NCBI GenBank assembly: GCA_031267685.1
Contig: JAIRYV010000078.1
Coordinates: forward strand, 1-63,543
DNA length: 63,543 bases
Direction of reading: 5' to 3'
From: Treponema sp.
GTDB lineage: Bacteria > Spirochaetota > Spirochaetia > Treponematales > Breznakiellaceae
In this document: piece by piece, positions 49,292 to 57,746 of the stretch
Numbering within the stretch: position 1 is the first letter of the stretch
How the letters are laid out: each line of letters begins with the position of its first letter
Program-made: the position numbers and the translations under genes
Notes under the pieces: generated by a model
Database searches by the model: none
Told to the model about the DNA's origin: nothing
What the model saw: the letters and a program-made list of their open reading frames with translations, nothing else

Positions 49292-51160
49292 TTAGTCTCC
49301 CGCCTTTGCTCCCTCAAACTGGCTGTTGTACAGGCTGGCATAAAAACCGCTCTTCGTCAGAAGCTCGGTGTGGGTTCCCTGCTCAACAATGTCGCCATCG
49401 CGCAGAACCAGAATAAGGTCGGCATTGCGTATGGTCGAGAGCCGGTGCGCAATAATAAAGCTTGTGCGATCCTTCATCAGGTTATCCATAGCCTGCTGAA
49501 TCAACAGCTCAGTGCGGGTGTCTACGTTACTGGTCGCTTCGTCAAGAATGAGGATTTCCGGGTTTGCCAGAATCACGCGGGCAATGGTGAGAAGCTGGCG
49601 CTGCCCCTGAGAGATGTTGTTGGTTTCCTCGTTGAGGATCATGTTATACGAATCAGGCAGGGTTCGCACAAAGTGATCAACCTGTGCCGCAAGAGCTGCG
49701 GCCTTTACCTCGTCGTCTGTGGCATTGAGGCGGCCATAGCGAATGTTCTCAGCAATCGTGCCGTTGAAAAGCCAGGTGTCCTGCAAAACCATGCCGAATA
49801 CCGAGCGCAAGTTGTCACGGCTGAGGTCTCGGATATTATGGCCGTCAATACTAATCGTACCGCTCTGTACCTCATAAAAACGCATAAGCAGTTTTACAAT
49901 GGTAGTCTTGCCTGCCCCAGTAGGGCCAACAATCGCTATCTTCTGCCCTGCGCTGATCGTGGCAGTGAAGTCGTGGATAACGATCTTGTCGTCTGAGTAG
50001 CCAAAGGAAATGTGATCAAAGGCAACTGTCCGTTTAGCACGAATATCAGGCATGAGGCGCGTTACCGCAGTTTCCGCCACCTCCTCCGGCTCATTGAGAA
50101 ACTCAAAAACCCGCTCCGCAGCAGCGGCAGTCTGCTGTAACACATTCGAGATGTTCGCAATCTGAGTGATGGGCTGCATGAAACTGCGGATGTACTGGAT
50201 AAACGCCTGTATGTCACCGACGGTCATAAGGCCACTGACTGTAAAGTAACCGCCAACAATGCATATCCCTACATAGGCAATGTTTCCAATGAAACCGGTT
50301 ATAGGCATCATAAGACCAGAGAGAAAGTTGGCTTTCCACGCTGAGTTGTAGAGCGCATTGTTGTACTCATCAAAGGTTCTCACCGAATCCGCCTCGCCAT
50401 TAAACGCCTTAACCACGATGTGGCTCCCAAACATCTCTTCCACATGGCCGTTCACGCTTCCCAAAAACTTCTGCTGATTCACAAAGTGCTTCTGGGCCTT
50501 CTTAACCACAAACGTTACCGCAACCATGGAAACCGGAATGACGAGCAAAGCTCCCAGCGTAAGCTGCCAACTGATGGAAAACATCATGATGATTACTCCT
50601 ACCAGCGAGGTGAGCGAAGTGATGATCTGCGAAAGGCTCTGGTTCAGAGTTTGGCTAAGGGTGTCAACGTCATTCGTGATGCGGGAGAGTATGTCCCCAT
50701 GCGTGGTTCTGTCGTAGTAGCTCAGGGGCAGACGATGAGTCTTCGCATTGATTTCGTTTCGCAGGCGGCGGCTGATTTGCGCGGTGATGCCTGCCATAAC
50801 AAAACCCTGAAGGTATGAAAACACAATGCTGGCAAGGTAAAGACAGGCCAGAAACACGAGTATCTGGCCAATTCGTGTGAAGTTCATGCTTCCCTCACCC
50901 GCAACCTGCCGCATAACACCGGAAAAAAGCTCGTCTGTAGCCTGCCCCAGTATCTTCGGCCCAAGTATCGTGAAAATTGTAGAAATGATCGCCAGAATGC
51001 TTACTATAAGAATAGACCAGCGATACCTGCCCAGATACTTGATAAGCACCAGCATTGAACCTTTGAAGTTCTTCGCCTTTTCACCAGGCATCATGCCAAA
51101 AGGCCCGCCACCCGGCCCCATTCCTCTGCGCGGGCGATTTCGCCGCGATGCGTCGCTCAT
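49292..51160 (-). CDS. Heterodimeric ABC exporter, subunit with the complete catalytic site
   Basis: 622 residues. N-terminal low-complexity Arg/Gly/Pro arm (about 1-35), six-helix exporter membrane domain (about 50-350), nucleotide domain with Walker A GPTGAGKTT, signature NISQGQRQLLTIA (QGQ instead of GGQ) and Walker B ILILDEATSNVD with the catalytic Glu. MdlB/YfiC-like. Its ATG overlaps the partner's stop (GATGA). Probably exports drugs, lipids or peptides. Confidence 0.92.
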   Translation of the reverse strand: MSDASRRNRPRRGMGPGGGPFGMMPGEKAKNFKGSMLVLIKYLGRYRWSILIVSILAIISTIFTILGPKILGQATDELFSGVMRQVAGEGSMNFTRIGQILVFLACLYLASIVFSYLQGFVMAGITAQISRRLRNEINAKTHRLPLSYYDRTTHGDILSRITNDVDTLSQTLNQSLSQIITSLTSLVGVIIMMFSISWQLTLGALLVIPVSMVAVTFVVKKAQKHFVNQQKFLGSVNGHVEEMFGSHIVVKAFNGEADSVRTFDEYNNALYNSAWKANFLSGLMMPITGFIGNIAYVGICIVGGYFTVSGLMTVGDIQAFIQYIRSFMQPITQIANISNVLQQTAAAAERVFEFLNEPEEVAETAVTRLMPDIRAKRTVAFDHISFGYSDDKIVIHDFTATISAGQKIAIVGPTGAGKTTIVKLLMRFYEVQSGTISIDGHNIRDLSRDNLRSVFGMVLQDTWLFNGTIAENIRYGRLNATDDEVKAAALAAQVDHFVRTLPDSYNMILNEETNNISQGQRQLLTIARVILANPEILILDEATSNVDTRTELLIQQAMDNLMKDRTSFIIAHRLSTIRNADLILVLRDGDIVEQGTHTELLTKSGFYASLYNSQFEGAKAGD

Positions 51161-52884
51161 CCTAACTCCTCCTCTGATAACTGCGATAAGGCAATCTCGT
51201 GATACTCAGGACAGGTCTGCAAAAGTTCCCGATGAGTTCCACACCCCACAATCCGGCCATTGTCCAGTACAATGATCTGCTCCGCATTCATAATCGTGTT
51301 CACCCGCTGCGCCACAATGATAAGCGTGACTCCACGCGCATGCTCATACAGCGCAGCCCGTAACAACGAATCTGTCTTGAAGTCCAGGGCGGAAAAACTG
51401 TCATCAAAGATGAGGAACTCCGGCTGTTTAACCAAAGCGCGGGCAATGGAGAGCCGCTGTCGCTGACCCCCAGACACATTGCCACCACCCTGAGCAATGT
51501 CCGCGTTAAAGCGCGCACTGTTCGTGTTAATAAACTCAGTCGCCTGGGCAACCTGCACAGCAAGCTCAAGCTCCGCATCTGTCGCGTCTTTCTTACCATA
51601 GCGGAGGTTAGAGTCAATGCTTCCTGAAAACAGGACTGCCTTCTGAGGAACATAGCCAATCCGCGCACGCAAATCACTCTGAGCAACATCACGCACATCC
51701 CGCCCATCAACCAGCACTTGACCGCCACTTACCTCATAGAAACGCAGGATAAGGTTCACAAGCGTGGTTTTGCCTGAACCAGTTGAGCCGATAATCGCAG
51801 TAGTTTCTCCGGGCTTTGCACTGAAGCTAATATCCGAAAGCGCGTCTTCCTCCGCGTTCTTATAACGAAAACGCACGTGCCTAAATTCAAGCAAACCCTT
51901 CACCGACTCAAAAGTCTGCGGACGCACTGGATCAACAATAGAGTTCTCCGTAACCAACACCTCATTGATCCGTTTAGCAGACACCAGAGCGCGAGGAACC
52001 CAGACAAACATCATGGATATCATAAGGAAGGACATGAGGATATGCATGGCATACTGCATAAACGCCATCATATCGCCAACCTGCATAGTCGACGCCGCAA
52101 TTTCCCGCGCTCCAATCCAGATAATCAGCAGGGTAACTCCGTTCATGATGAACGTCATGGCTGGCCAGAGAAAAACCATCACGCGGTTAATGAAAAGCTG
52201 AGTGCTGGTAAGCTCGTCATTTGCCTTCTCAAAACGCGCCTGCTCATGTGCCTGGGCGCCAAAAGCCCGAATCACCATGAGGCCAGACAGCCCCTCACGG
52301 GATACCAGATTGATTCGATCAATGAGCTTCTGAATAATCGTGAACCTCGGCATGGCCACAGCCATGATCACCACACTCATGGTGATAAGCACAGCAGAGG
52401 CAAGCCCAATGATCCAAGTTAACGAAAGCGCCAGCCTGAGCGTCATCACGATACTGCCAATGGCCATGATCGGCGCGTAACAGATCATCCGTATACCCAT
52501 CATAAGTAACATCTGTATCTGAGTAACATCATTGGTGCAGCGCGTGATAAGCGAAGCTGTGGAGAACTGGTCAAATTCAATACTAGAGAAGCGCTCGATC
52601 TTCTCAAACACCGCTTTCCGCAGATTCCGCGCAAAGCCCGCCCCCACCCGTGAAGAGAGCAGACTCACTACTATCGTGGCAAGACCACCCAGAAGCGCGA
52701 TCCCCAGCATAGTAAGCCCAGTGGAGAGGATATAGTCATATCGCCCTTCCTGGATTCCCACATTGACAATGGAAGCCATGTAGTTTGGCAGCGTAAGATC
52801 ACAGAACGCCTGTACAAACAGAAATGCGATTGCTGGTACAAAGCTGAACAGAAATGGCTTGAGATAGGTAAAAACTTTTAACAC
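51157..52884 (-). CDS. Heterodimeric ABC exporter, subunit with degenerate Walker B
   Basis: 575 residues, one membrane domain (about 10-310) and one nucleotide domain. Walker A GSTGSGKTTLV, signature VSGGQRQRLSIARAL, but Walker B reads FLIFDDSFSALD: the catalytic Glu is Ser, the usual asymmetry of heterodimeric exporters, where one ATP site hydrolyses poorly. GTG start, preceded by AAGGAGTCTTAG. First gene of the pair. Confidence 0.92.
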   Translation of the reverse strand: MLKVFTYLKPFLFSFVPAIAFLFVQAFCDLTLPNYMASIVNVGIQEGRYDYILSTGLTMLGIALLGGLATIVVSLLSSRVGAGFARNLRKAVFEKIERFSSIEFDQFSTASLITRCTNDVTQIQMLLMMGIRMICYAPIMAIGSIVMTLRLALSLTWIIGLASAVLITMSVVIMAVAMPRFTIIQKLIDRINLVSREGLSGLMVIRAFGAQAHEQARFEKANDELTSTQLFINRVMVFLWPAMTFIMNGVTLLIIWIGAREIAASTMQVGDMMAFMQYAMHILMSFLMISMMFVWVPRALVSAKRINEVLVTENSIVDPVRPQTFESVKGLLEFRHVRFRYKNAEEDALSDISFSAKPGETTAIIGSTGSGKTTLVNLILRFYEVSGGQVLVDGRDVRDVAQSDLRARIGYVPQKAVLFSGSIDSNLRYGKKDATDAELELAVQVAQATEFINTNSARFNADIAQGGGNVSGGQRQRLSIARALVKQPEFLIFDDSFSALDFKTDSLLRAALYEHARGVTLIIVAQRVNTIMNAEQIIVLDNGRIVGCGTHRELLQTCPEYHEIALSQLSEEELG

Positions 52885-52906
52885 CTAAGACTCCTTCATT
52901 CGCTCT

Positions 52907-52934
52907 ATTGTACCCGTTTCAGTGCCGCATTCAA
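52907..52934 (-). promoter_or_regulatory. Promoter of the ABC exporter pair
   Basis: Minus strand TTGAAT (52934-52929), 16-base spacer, TACAAT (52912-52907). Confidence 0.6.
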
Positions 52935-53024
52935 GTCCCACGTACCAAGCCTTTCATATTCGCTATTTGACAAGCCCATTCGGTCTGCTGTTTCAACTGA
53001 CCCCAGCACTATGTCTGGCACGTA

Positions 53025-53570
53025 GGGTTATGGCCTCCAGATTAGCGATAGATGCATCCCATGTTACTGGGATAGTAAGCCCCAGTTTGCTATAGATATC
53101 CATATTATAGAAGATAACGCACGTCTGGCTTGCCATAGGAACCCCGTAAATCTTTCCGTCTGCCACAGAGGTAGAGCCTCGCCGGTTAGCGTCGTTAAAG
53201 TTCTTTAGCTCTGGCAGAAGGTCATCAGTGCCTGCATATAGCCGGACTGAGCGAATGCCTTGAAACCGCCGTAGGAGCGAGCCATGATCACATCTGTCCC
53301 AGACCCTCTGTTCAGTGCTGCTGCCAGGATAGTGTTGTACTCAGTATTCCGGTGTGCCGTATGAACCACGTCGATATCGGGGTTTTGCGTCTCGGAGACC
53401 TTGAATAAGTCCTCGTAGGCATCTACACCCTCAGTGCGCCATGACCAGAAGTTTAGCACTGTTTTTCCTCCGGCTGATACGCCTCGCTGCACTGCACTGC
53501 CCGCAAATACGCTTCCGGCGGCAATCAGAGTCACTAGAAGCGTCAGCTATAACCGTTTGATATTTTTCAT
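53025..53570 (-). pseudogene. Broken sugar ABC transporter solute-binding protein
   Basis: Starts ATG 53570 (MKNIKRL) but codon 8 is TAG; the frame continues LTLLVTLIAAGSVFAG, a signal peptide very like that of DctP, then TVLNFWSWRTEGVDAYEDLF. Near 53215 a one-base loss shifts the frame (MT then LLPELKNFNDANRR); SVADGKIYGVPMASQTCVIF and YNMDIYSKLGLTIPVTWDA mark a CUT1 family-1 binding protein. The homology stops near 53025, so over half is missing. Confidence 0.85.
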
Positions 53571-53600
53571 CTTTGTCTTCCTGAAAAATTCTATAATAGC

Positions 53601-53629
53601 ATGATAGTACCGTATTCTTGTGTTGTCAA
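53601..53629 (-). promoter_or_regulatory. Promoter of the broken binding-protein gene
   Basis: Minus strand TTGACA (53629-53624), 17-base spacer, TATCAT (53606-53601). Upstream sequence (GTTATCTTCAAAAAT) and leader closely resemble those of dctP. Confidence 0.7.
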
Positions 53630-53688
53630 CATCTTTTTCGTTATTTTTGAAGATAACTTATGTGAATTGGCAACTTAACAACACAACC

Positions 53689-53706
53689 TCTCCATCTGTG
53701 GAGAGA
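53689..53706. other. Perfect 7-bp hairpin
   Basis: CTCTCCA, loop TCTG, TGGAGAG. It lies between the broken binding-protein promoter and array C. Confidence 0.6.
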
Positions 53707-53730
53707 GCGGCCTCACCACTATCATATCAA

Positions 53731-53926
53731 GGCAGCTTAGAAGCACACCTCTTGGCTAGAGCGGATGCCTTCCTAGGCTAGGAAAGGATGCTTTCCTAAT
53801 ACTAGGAAAGGGTGCTTTCCTAGGCTAGGAAAGGATGCCTTCCTAATACTAGGAAAGGATGCCTTCCTAGACTAGGAAAGGGTAGACTCCAGCCATAGGA
53901 AAGGATACTTTCTAGCATGATAAGGC
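53731..53926. repeat. Array C: 23/24-bp hairpin repeats
   Basis: It begins CAGCTTAGAAG. CTAGGAAAGG recurs at 53778, 53802, 53825, 53849 and 53872 (steps 24, 23, 24, 23). Units form AGGAAAG-GGTG-CTTTCCT stems. The right edge (GGGTAGACTC ... TTTCTAGCATGATAA) recurs in array D. 53927-54108 holds no gene. Confidence 0.9.
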
Positions 53927-54108
53927 CAACGCTAATAGAAACGGCGTGAGATAGATAAAAGTTTAAGCCTTGACCGTGCCTTAACCATGCAGCGGTGACG
54001 AGACATAGATTCGGGCAAGATTCTTATCCACTTGTCTCGTATGTCTACACCTCATGTCTGACCCCTTCCTTCTTGTGTCTTGTGTCTTGTCTGATACTTT
54101 CTGACTCA

Positions 54109-54615
54109 CTAACACCCTATGCCGAAGAATAGCCCCAGAAGAGCGCTCCGTGGTATATCTATCACATCCAACCGTCTATGCAGATGGTGGTATAAACCAC
54201 CAAACTCCCAATCCTCCGCCTTTGGTACCATCTGCGCTGCCACAGGATTATCATCGATATACTTGAAAACCCTGAAAAATTGTGCTACATTCTCGATAAT
54301 CTTCGAGAAAAACCGTTCTCCCCATAGATGCCCTTCCGTGTGGTGAACCTTGTTCCAGTATCGGGCGAAATTCCCCTTGATCCATTGCATGATCTTAGAC
54401 AGGGATTGGCCCTTGCCCGGCTTGATGATGAGATGGATATGGTTATCCATGATGCAAAAGTTCAAGAGCTGGAACGGGTACTTTAGTTTAGCCTTGTTGA
54501 TGAAGACCAAGAGCATAGCCTTGATCTGAGCCGACTGTAGGTCCATAGCCCTGCGGTTAATTTTAGAGACAACGTGATAAATTGCTCCGGGTTTGAGTTT
54601 TCTTAAAGGTCTCAT
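54109..54615 (-). CDS. REP-associated tyrosine (Y1/IS200-like) transposase, RAYT
   Basis: 168 residues. The HUH motif is HIH at 59-61 (NFCIMDNHIHLIIKP); GHLWGERFFSKII and the catalytic Tyr119 in YIDDNPVAA are the marks of RAYTs rather than IS200 TnpA. RAYTs nick and join single-stranded hairpins and are tied to REP sequences. Intact and full length. It starts MRPLRKLKPG; no strong ribosome site. It is flanked upstream by GTGTCTGACAC-type palindromes (54651-54858) and downstream by array C. Confidence 0.9.
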   Translation of the reverse strand: MRPLRKLKPGAIYHVVSKINRRAMDLQSAQIKAMLLVFINKAKLKYPFQLLNFCIMDNHIHLIIKPGKGQSLSKIMQWIKGNFARYWNKVHHTEGHLWGERFFSKIIENVAQFFRVFKYIDDNPVAAQMVPKAEDWEFGGLYHHLHRRLDVIDIPRSALLGLFFGIGC

Positions 54616-54650
54616 GTCTATAATAGGGAGCTGAGGATGTATAATGCTTT

Positions 54651-54858
54651 AAGTGTCTGACACTTTTTATCATATGTCTGAAGTGTCTGACACTTTGGCA
54701 TATGTCTGTGGCACTCAAGTGTCTGGCACTTGTGGGCAGGCAGAGCTTGCCGCGGCTCTGTAACTTTTCTGTGTCTATGTCTCTGGCACTCATATATGTC
54801 GCACTTGCACTTTGTGTCTGACACTCACTCTATGACTCTATATGTCTGGCACTCACTA
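54651..54858. repeat. REP-like palindromes next to the RAYT gene
   Basis: AAGTGTCTGACACTT at 54651-54665 and 54681-54695, AAGTGTCTGGCACTT at 54717-54731, and further (T)GTCTG(A/G)CACT half-sites to 54858, separated by ATATGTCTG-like spacers. Each forms a 6-bp stem with a 3-base loop. Irregular spacing unlike the arrays. Confidence 0.8.
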
Positions 54859-54923
54859 GCAGGGATTGAGCAAAATAGAGCAAAGGTTGAGAAAAAACTC
54901 ACCCAAAATCCCCAACGCAAAAC

Positions 54924-54952
54924 TTGCGCTCCTCTTTAACTGATGATACACT
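54924..54952 (+). promoter_or_regulatory. Promoter of chvE-gguAB
   Basis: TTGCGC (54924-54929), 17-base spacer, TACACT (54947-54952); ATG at 54980. Confidence 0.65.
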
Positions 54953-54979
54953 TACACAATCTTATTTTTGGAGGAATGT

Positions 54980-56077
54980 ATGAATAAGAAAATCCTAGGC
55001 ATTGGTTTGGGGATTCTTGTGTCAGTAGGGACTGTTTTCGCTAGTGGCGGGCAACAGTCAGGCAGAGCAGCAGCTTCAGCGAGCAAGGGGCTGGTTGGCG
55101 TTTTGATGCCAACGCGCTCAGAGGAACGCTGGATCAAAGATGGCGACGCGGTCAAGGCCGGCCTGGAGCAACTGGGGTATACAGTCGAACTCCAGTATGC
55201 AGATGACGATATACCCACGCAGGTCAGGCAGCTCGAAGACCTGATCACTAAGGGCGCTAAGGCTCTGATTATCGCGTCTATCGACGGTTCGTCCCTGTCT
55301 AACGGACTTGCTGAGGCAGCAGCCGCAAAGATTCCAATCATCTCTTATGACCGCTTGTTGATGAGGTCTTCCAATGTTGACTACTACGTGTCCTTTGACA
55401 ACTACAAAGTAGGTCAGCAGATGGGCGAAATCCTCATCAAGGGCATGAATCTTGACTCGCCCGCCAAAAAGCCCCTCATCATTGAACTGTTCGCCGGTTC
55501 CCCAGACGACAACAACTCTGTAGGATTCTATGACGGCGCTATGGATAAGCTGAAACCCTACTTTGATAATGGTACACTCCTGATCGGTTCTGGTCAGCAG
55601 GGTCGTGATGTGGTTGGCACACTCCGCTGGGACGCCGCCGAAGCGATGAAGCGTATGGAAAACCTGCTTTCAGCCTATTACACCACTCAGACCCTTGACG
55701 GCATCCTCAGTCCCTATGACCCCATCAGCCTGTCTTGTCTTGAAGCGTGCAAAGCCGTGGGTTATGGCACTGCAGGTAAGCCCCTGCCAGTGGTAGGTGG
55801 ACAGGACTGCATCATTGCCGCCTGTAAGTCCATTCTCGCTGGTGAACAGTATGCTACGGTACTGAAGGATACCCGTTCACTCGGAGCAGCCACTGTTACT
55901 CTGGTGGACAACATCCTCAGCGGCAGGACGCCTACTGGTCTTGACACTTCAAGCTATCACAACGGCTCAAAGATTGTTCCATCTCTGTTGCTTGATTCTG
56001 TCATTGTTACCAAGGATAACCTTATATCAACAGTAGTCGATACTGGTTATCACACTGCAGCGGAACTTGGACTGTAA
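54980..56077 (+). CDS. chvE: Multiple monosaccharide-binding protein, ChvE type
   Basis: 365 residues from ATG 54980 (GGAGGAATGT). Signal MNKKILGIGLGILVSVGTVF-ASGG. Mature segments VGVLMPTRSEERWIKDGDAV, YADDDIPTQVRQLEDLITKG and ALIIASIDGSSL are the ChvE signature. It feeds aldoses such as glucose, galactose, xylose or arabinose to GguAB in known systems. A 13-bp hairpin with one mismatch follows its stop. Confidence 0.93.
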   Translation: MNKKILGIGLGILVSVGTVFASGGQQSGRAAASASKGLVGVLMPTRSEERWIKDGDAVKAGLEQLGYTVELQYADDDIPTQVRQLEDLITKGAKALIIASIDGSSLSNGLAEAAAAKIPIISYDRLLMRSSNVDYYVSFDNYKVGQQMGEILIKGMNLDSPAKKPLIIELFAGSPDDNNSVGFYDGAMDKLKPYFDNGTLLIGSGQQGRDVVGTLRWDAAEAMKRMENLLSAYYTTQTLDGILSPYDPISLSCLEACKAVGYGTAGKPLPVVGGQDCIIAACKSILAGEQYATVLKDTRSLGAATVTLVDNILSGRTPTGLDTSSYHNGSKIVPSLLLDSVIVTKDNLISTVVDTGYHTAAELGL

Positions 56078-56084
56078 TTAGTAA

Positions 56085-56135
56085 TTAGTGGTTAGCTTTG
56101 TTCGTTAGCTTTGCTGGGCTTCAGCTATCCACTAA
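56085..56135 (+). other. Intercistronic hairpin after chvE
   Basis: TTAGTGGTTAGCT (56085-56097) pairs with AGCTATCCACTAA (56123-56135), 12 of 13 positions. No T-run; 7 bases after the stop. Confidence 0.75.
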
Positions 56136-56159
56136 TCTGCTGTTAAAAGGAGTTATCCC

Positions 56160-57707
56160 ATGCCAAAGCCGGCTGTATTGCTTGAAATGAAGGACATCAC
56201 AAAGACTTTCCCCGGGGTTAAAGCCCTTGACAATGTTAATCTTCAGGTAAAGGAGCGCGAGATTCATGCTCTGGTGGGGGAAAACGGCGCGGGGAAATCA
56301 ACCCTCATGAACATCCTGTCTGGAGTCTATCCGTACGGCACTTATCAGGGAGAGATTGTGTTTAATGGGACTCCATGCACTTTTACCGACATCAAGCAGA
56401 GTGAAAAAGCCGGCATTGTCATCATTCATCAGGAACTGACGTTAAGCCCTTACCTCTCTATCGCTGAAAATATGTTCATCGGTGATGAGCGGGCAAAGTA
56501 CAACATCATCAACTGGGATAAGACACGTGATGACGCACTTGTATATATGAAGAAACTGGGGCTGAACGAAAGCCCCAATACGCCGGTGAACAAACTGGGT
56601 GTGGGCAAGCAGCAGATGGTGGAAATCGCCAAAGCCCTTGCTAAAAACGCTAAGGTACTCATTCTGGACGAGCCTACCTCATCGCTGAACGAGAACGATA
56701 GCGAGCATCTCTTACAAATTCTGAGGGAACTTAGGGACAAGAGTAACATTTCCTCTGTGCTGATCTCCCATAAGCTGAACGAAGTGGCATCTGTGGCAGA
56801 TACTATCACCATACTGAGGGATGGCAAGACTATAGAAACCTTAGGGGTAGAGCGTAATTCACGCGGCACAGCGTCCATCAGTGAAGACCGTATCATCAAG
56901 GGCATGGTGGGCAGAGAAATTACCGACCGTTTCCCTAAACGGACAAACACTATAGGCGACGTGGTTTTCCAGGTGAAAGACTGGACAGTCTATAACCCCG
57001 ATGATCCTGAGCGAAAGAAACTCGACAAGGTGAACATCAGCGTTCGCGCTGGGGAAGTGATAGGACTGGCAGGTTTGGTGGGCGCGGGGCGCACGGAATT
57101 AGCTACCAGCATTTTCGGTAAGTATTACGGCGTGAACATCAGCGGGAAAACCTTTATTGACGGCAAAGAAGTTGATCTCGACACGATCCCTAAAGCCATT
57201 GACTATGGCGTGGCCTATGTAACCGAAGACCGTAAGGAATTTGGTTTAGTGCTGATTCAGACCATCAAAGAAAACACCACCATGTCCAAGCTAAAGAAGA
57301 TTGCGAAGAACAGTGTGGTGAATGAGCATGAGGAGATCATGGCGGCAGAGGAGTACCGGAGGAAGCTGAATACCAAGACCCCGTCAATCTTGCAGCTGGC
57401 TGGCAACCTTTCAGGCGGTAACCAGCAAAAGGTAGTGCTGGCAAAGTGGCTTTTCTCTGACCCCCGCATCCTCATACTGGACGAGCCAACACGGGGTATT
57501 GACGTTGGCGCAAAACACGAGATATACACGATCATCAACGATCTGGCAGCTCAGGGCATGGCGTGCATACTCATTTCCAGCGAAATGCCAGAGATCATCG
57601 GTATGAGCGACCGAATCTATGTGATGAGCGAAGGACGCATCACTGCCGAGCTACCAGGCAAAACCGCGACGCAGGAAGAGATCATGCGTCATATTTTGAG
57701 TAACTAA
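56160..57707 (+). CDS. gguA: Sugar ABC transporter ATPase with two ATP domains, GguA/MmsA type
   Basis: 515 residues. First domain Walker A GENGAGKSTLMNIL (about 38-51), Walker B VLILDEPTSSLN; second domain around 275-515 with GLVGAGRTELA in the Walker A position (degenerate, as usual), signature LSGGNQQKVVLAKWL and ILILDEPTRGID. Starts LLEMKDITKTFPGVKALDNV, canonical GguA. AAAAGGAGTTATCCC precedes the ATG. Confidence 0.94.
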   Translation: MPKPAVLLEMKDITKTFPGVKALDNVNLQVKEREIHALVGENGAGKSTLMNILSGVYPYGTYQGEIVFNGTPCTFTDIKQSEKAGIVIIHQELTLSPYLSIAENMFIGDERAKYNIINWDKTRDDALVYMKKLGLNESPNTPVNKLGVGKQQMVEIAKALAKNAKVLILDEPTSSLNENDSEHLLQILRELRDKSNISSVLISHKLNEVASVADTITILRDGKTIETLGVERNSRGTASISEDRIIKGMVGREITDRFPKRTNTIGDVVFQVKDWTVYNPDDPERKKLDKVNISVRAGEVIGLAGLVGAGRTELATSIFGKYYGVNISGKTFIDGKEVDLDTIPKAIDYGVAYVTEDRKEFGLVLIQTIKENTTMSKLKKIAKNSVVNEHEEIMAAEEYRRKLNTKTPSILQLAGNLSGGNQQKVVLAKWLFSDPRILILDEPTRGIDVGAKHEIYTIINDLAAQGMACILISSEMPEIIGMSDRIYVMSEGRITAELPGKTATQEEIMRHILSN

Positions 57708-57746
57708 TGCTTAGTAACTAGTTACTACTACCTGCAGGAGATAACA

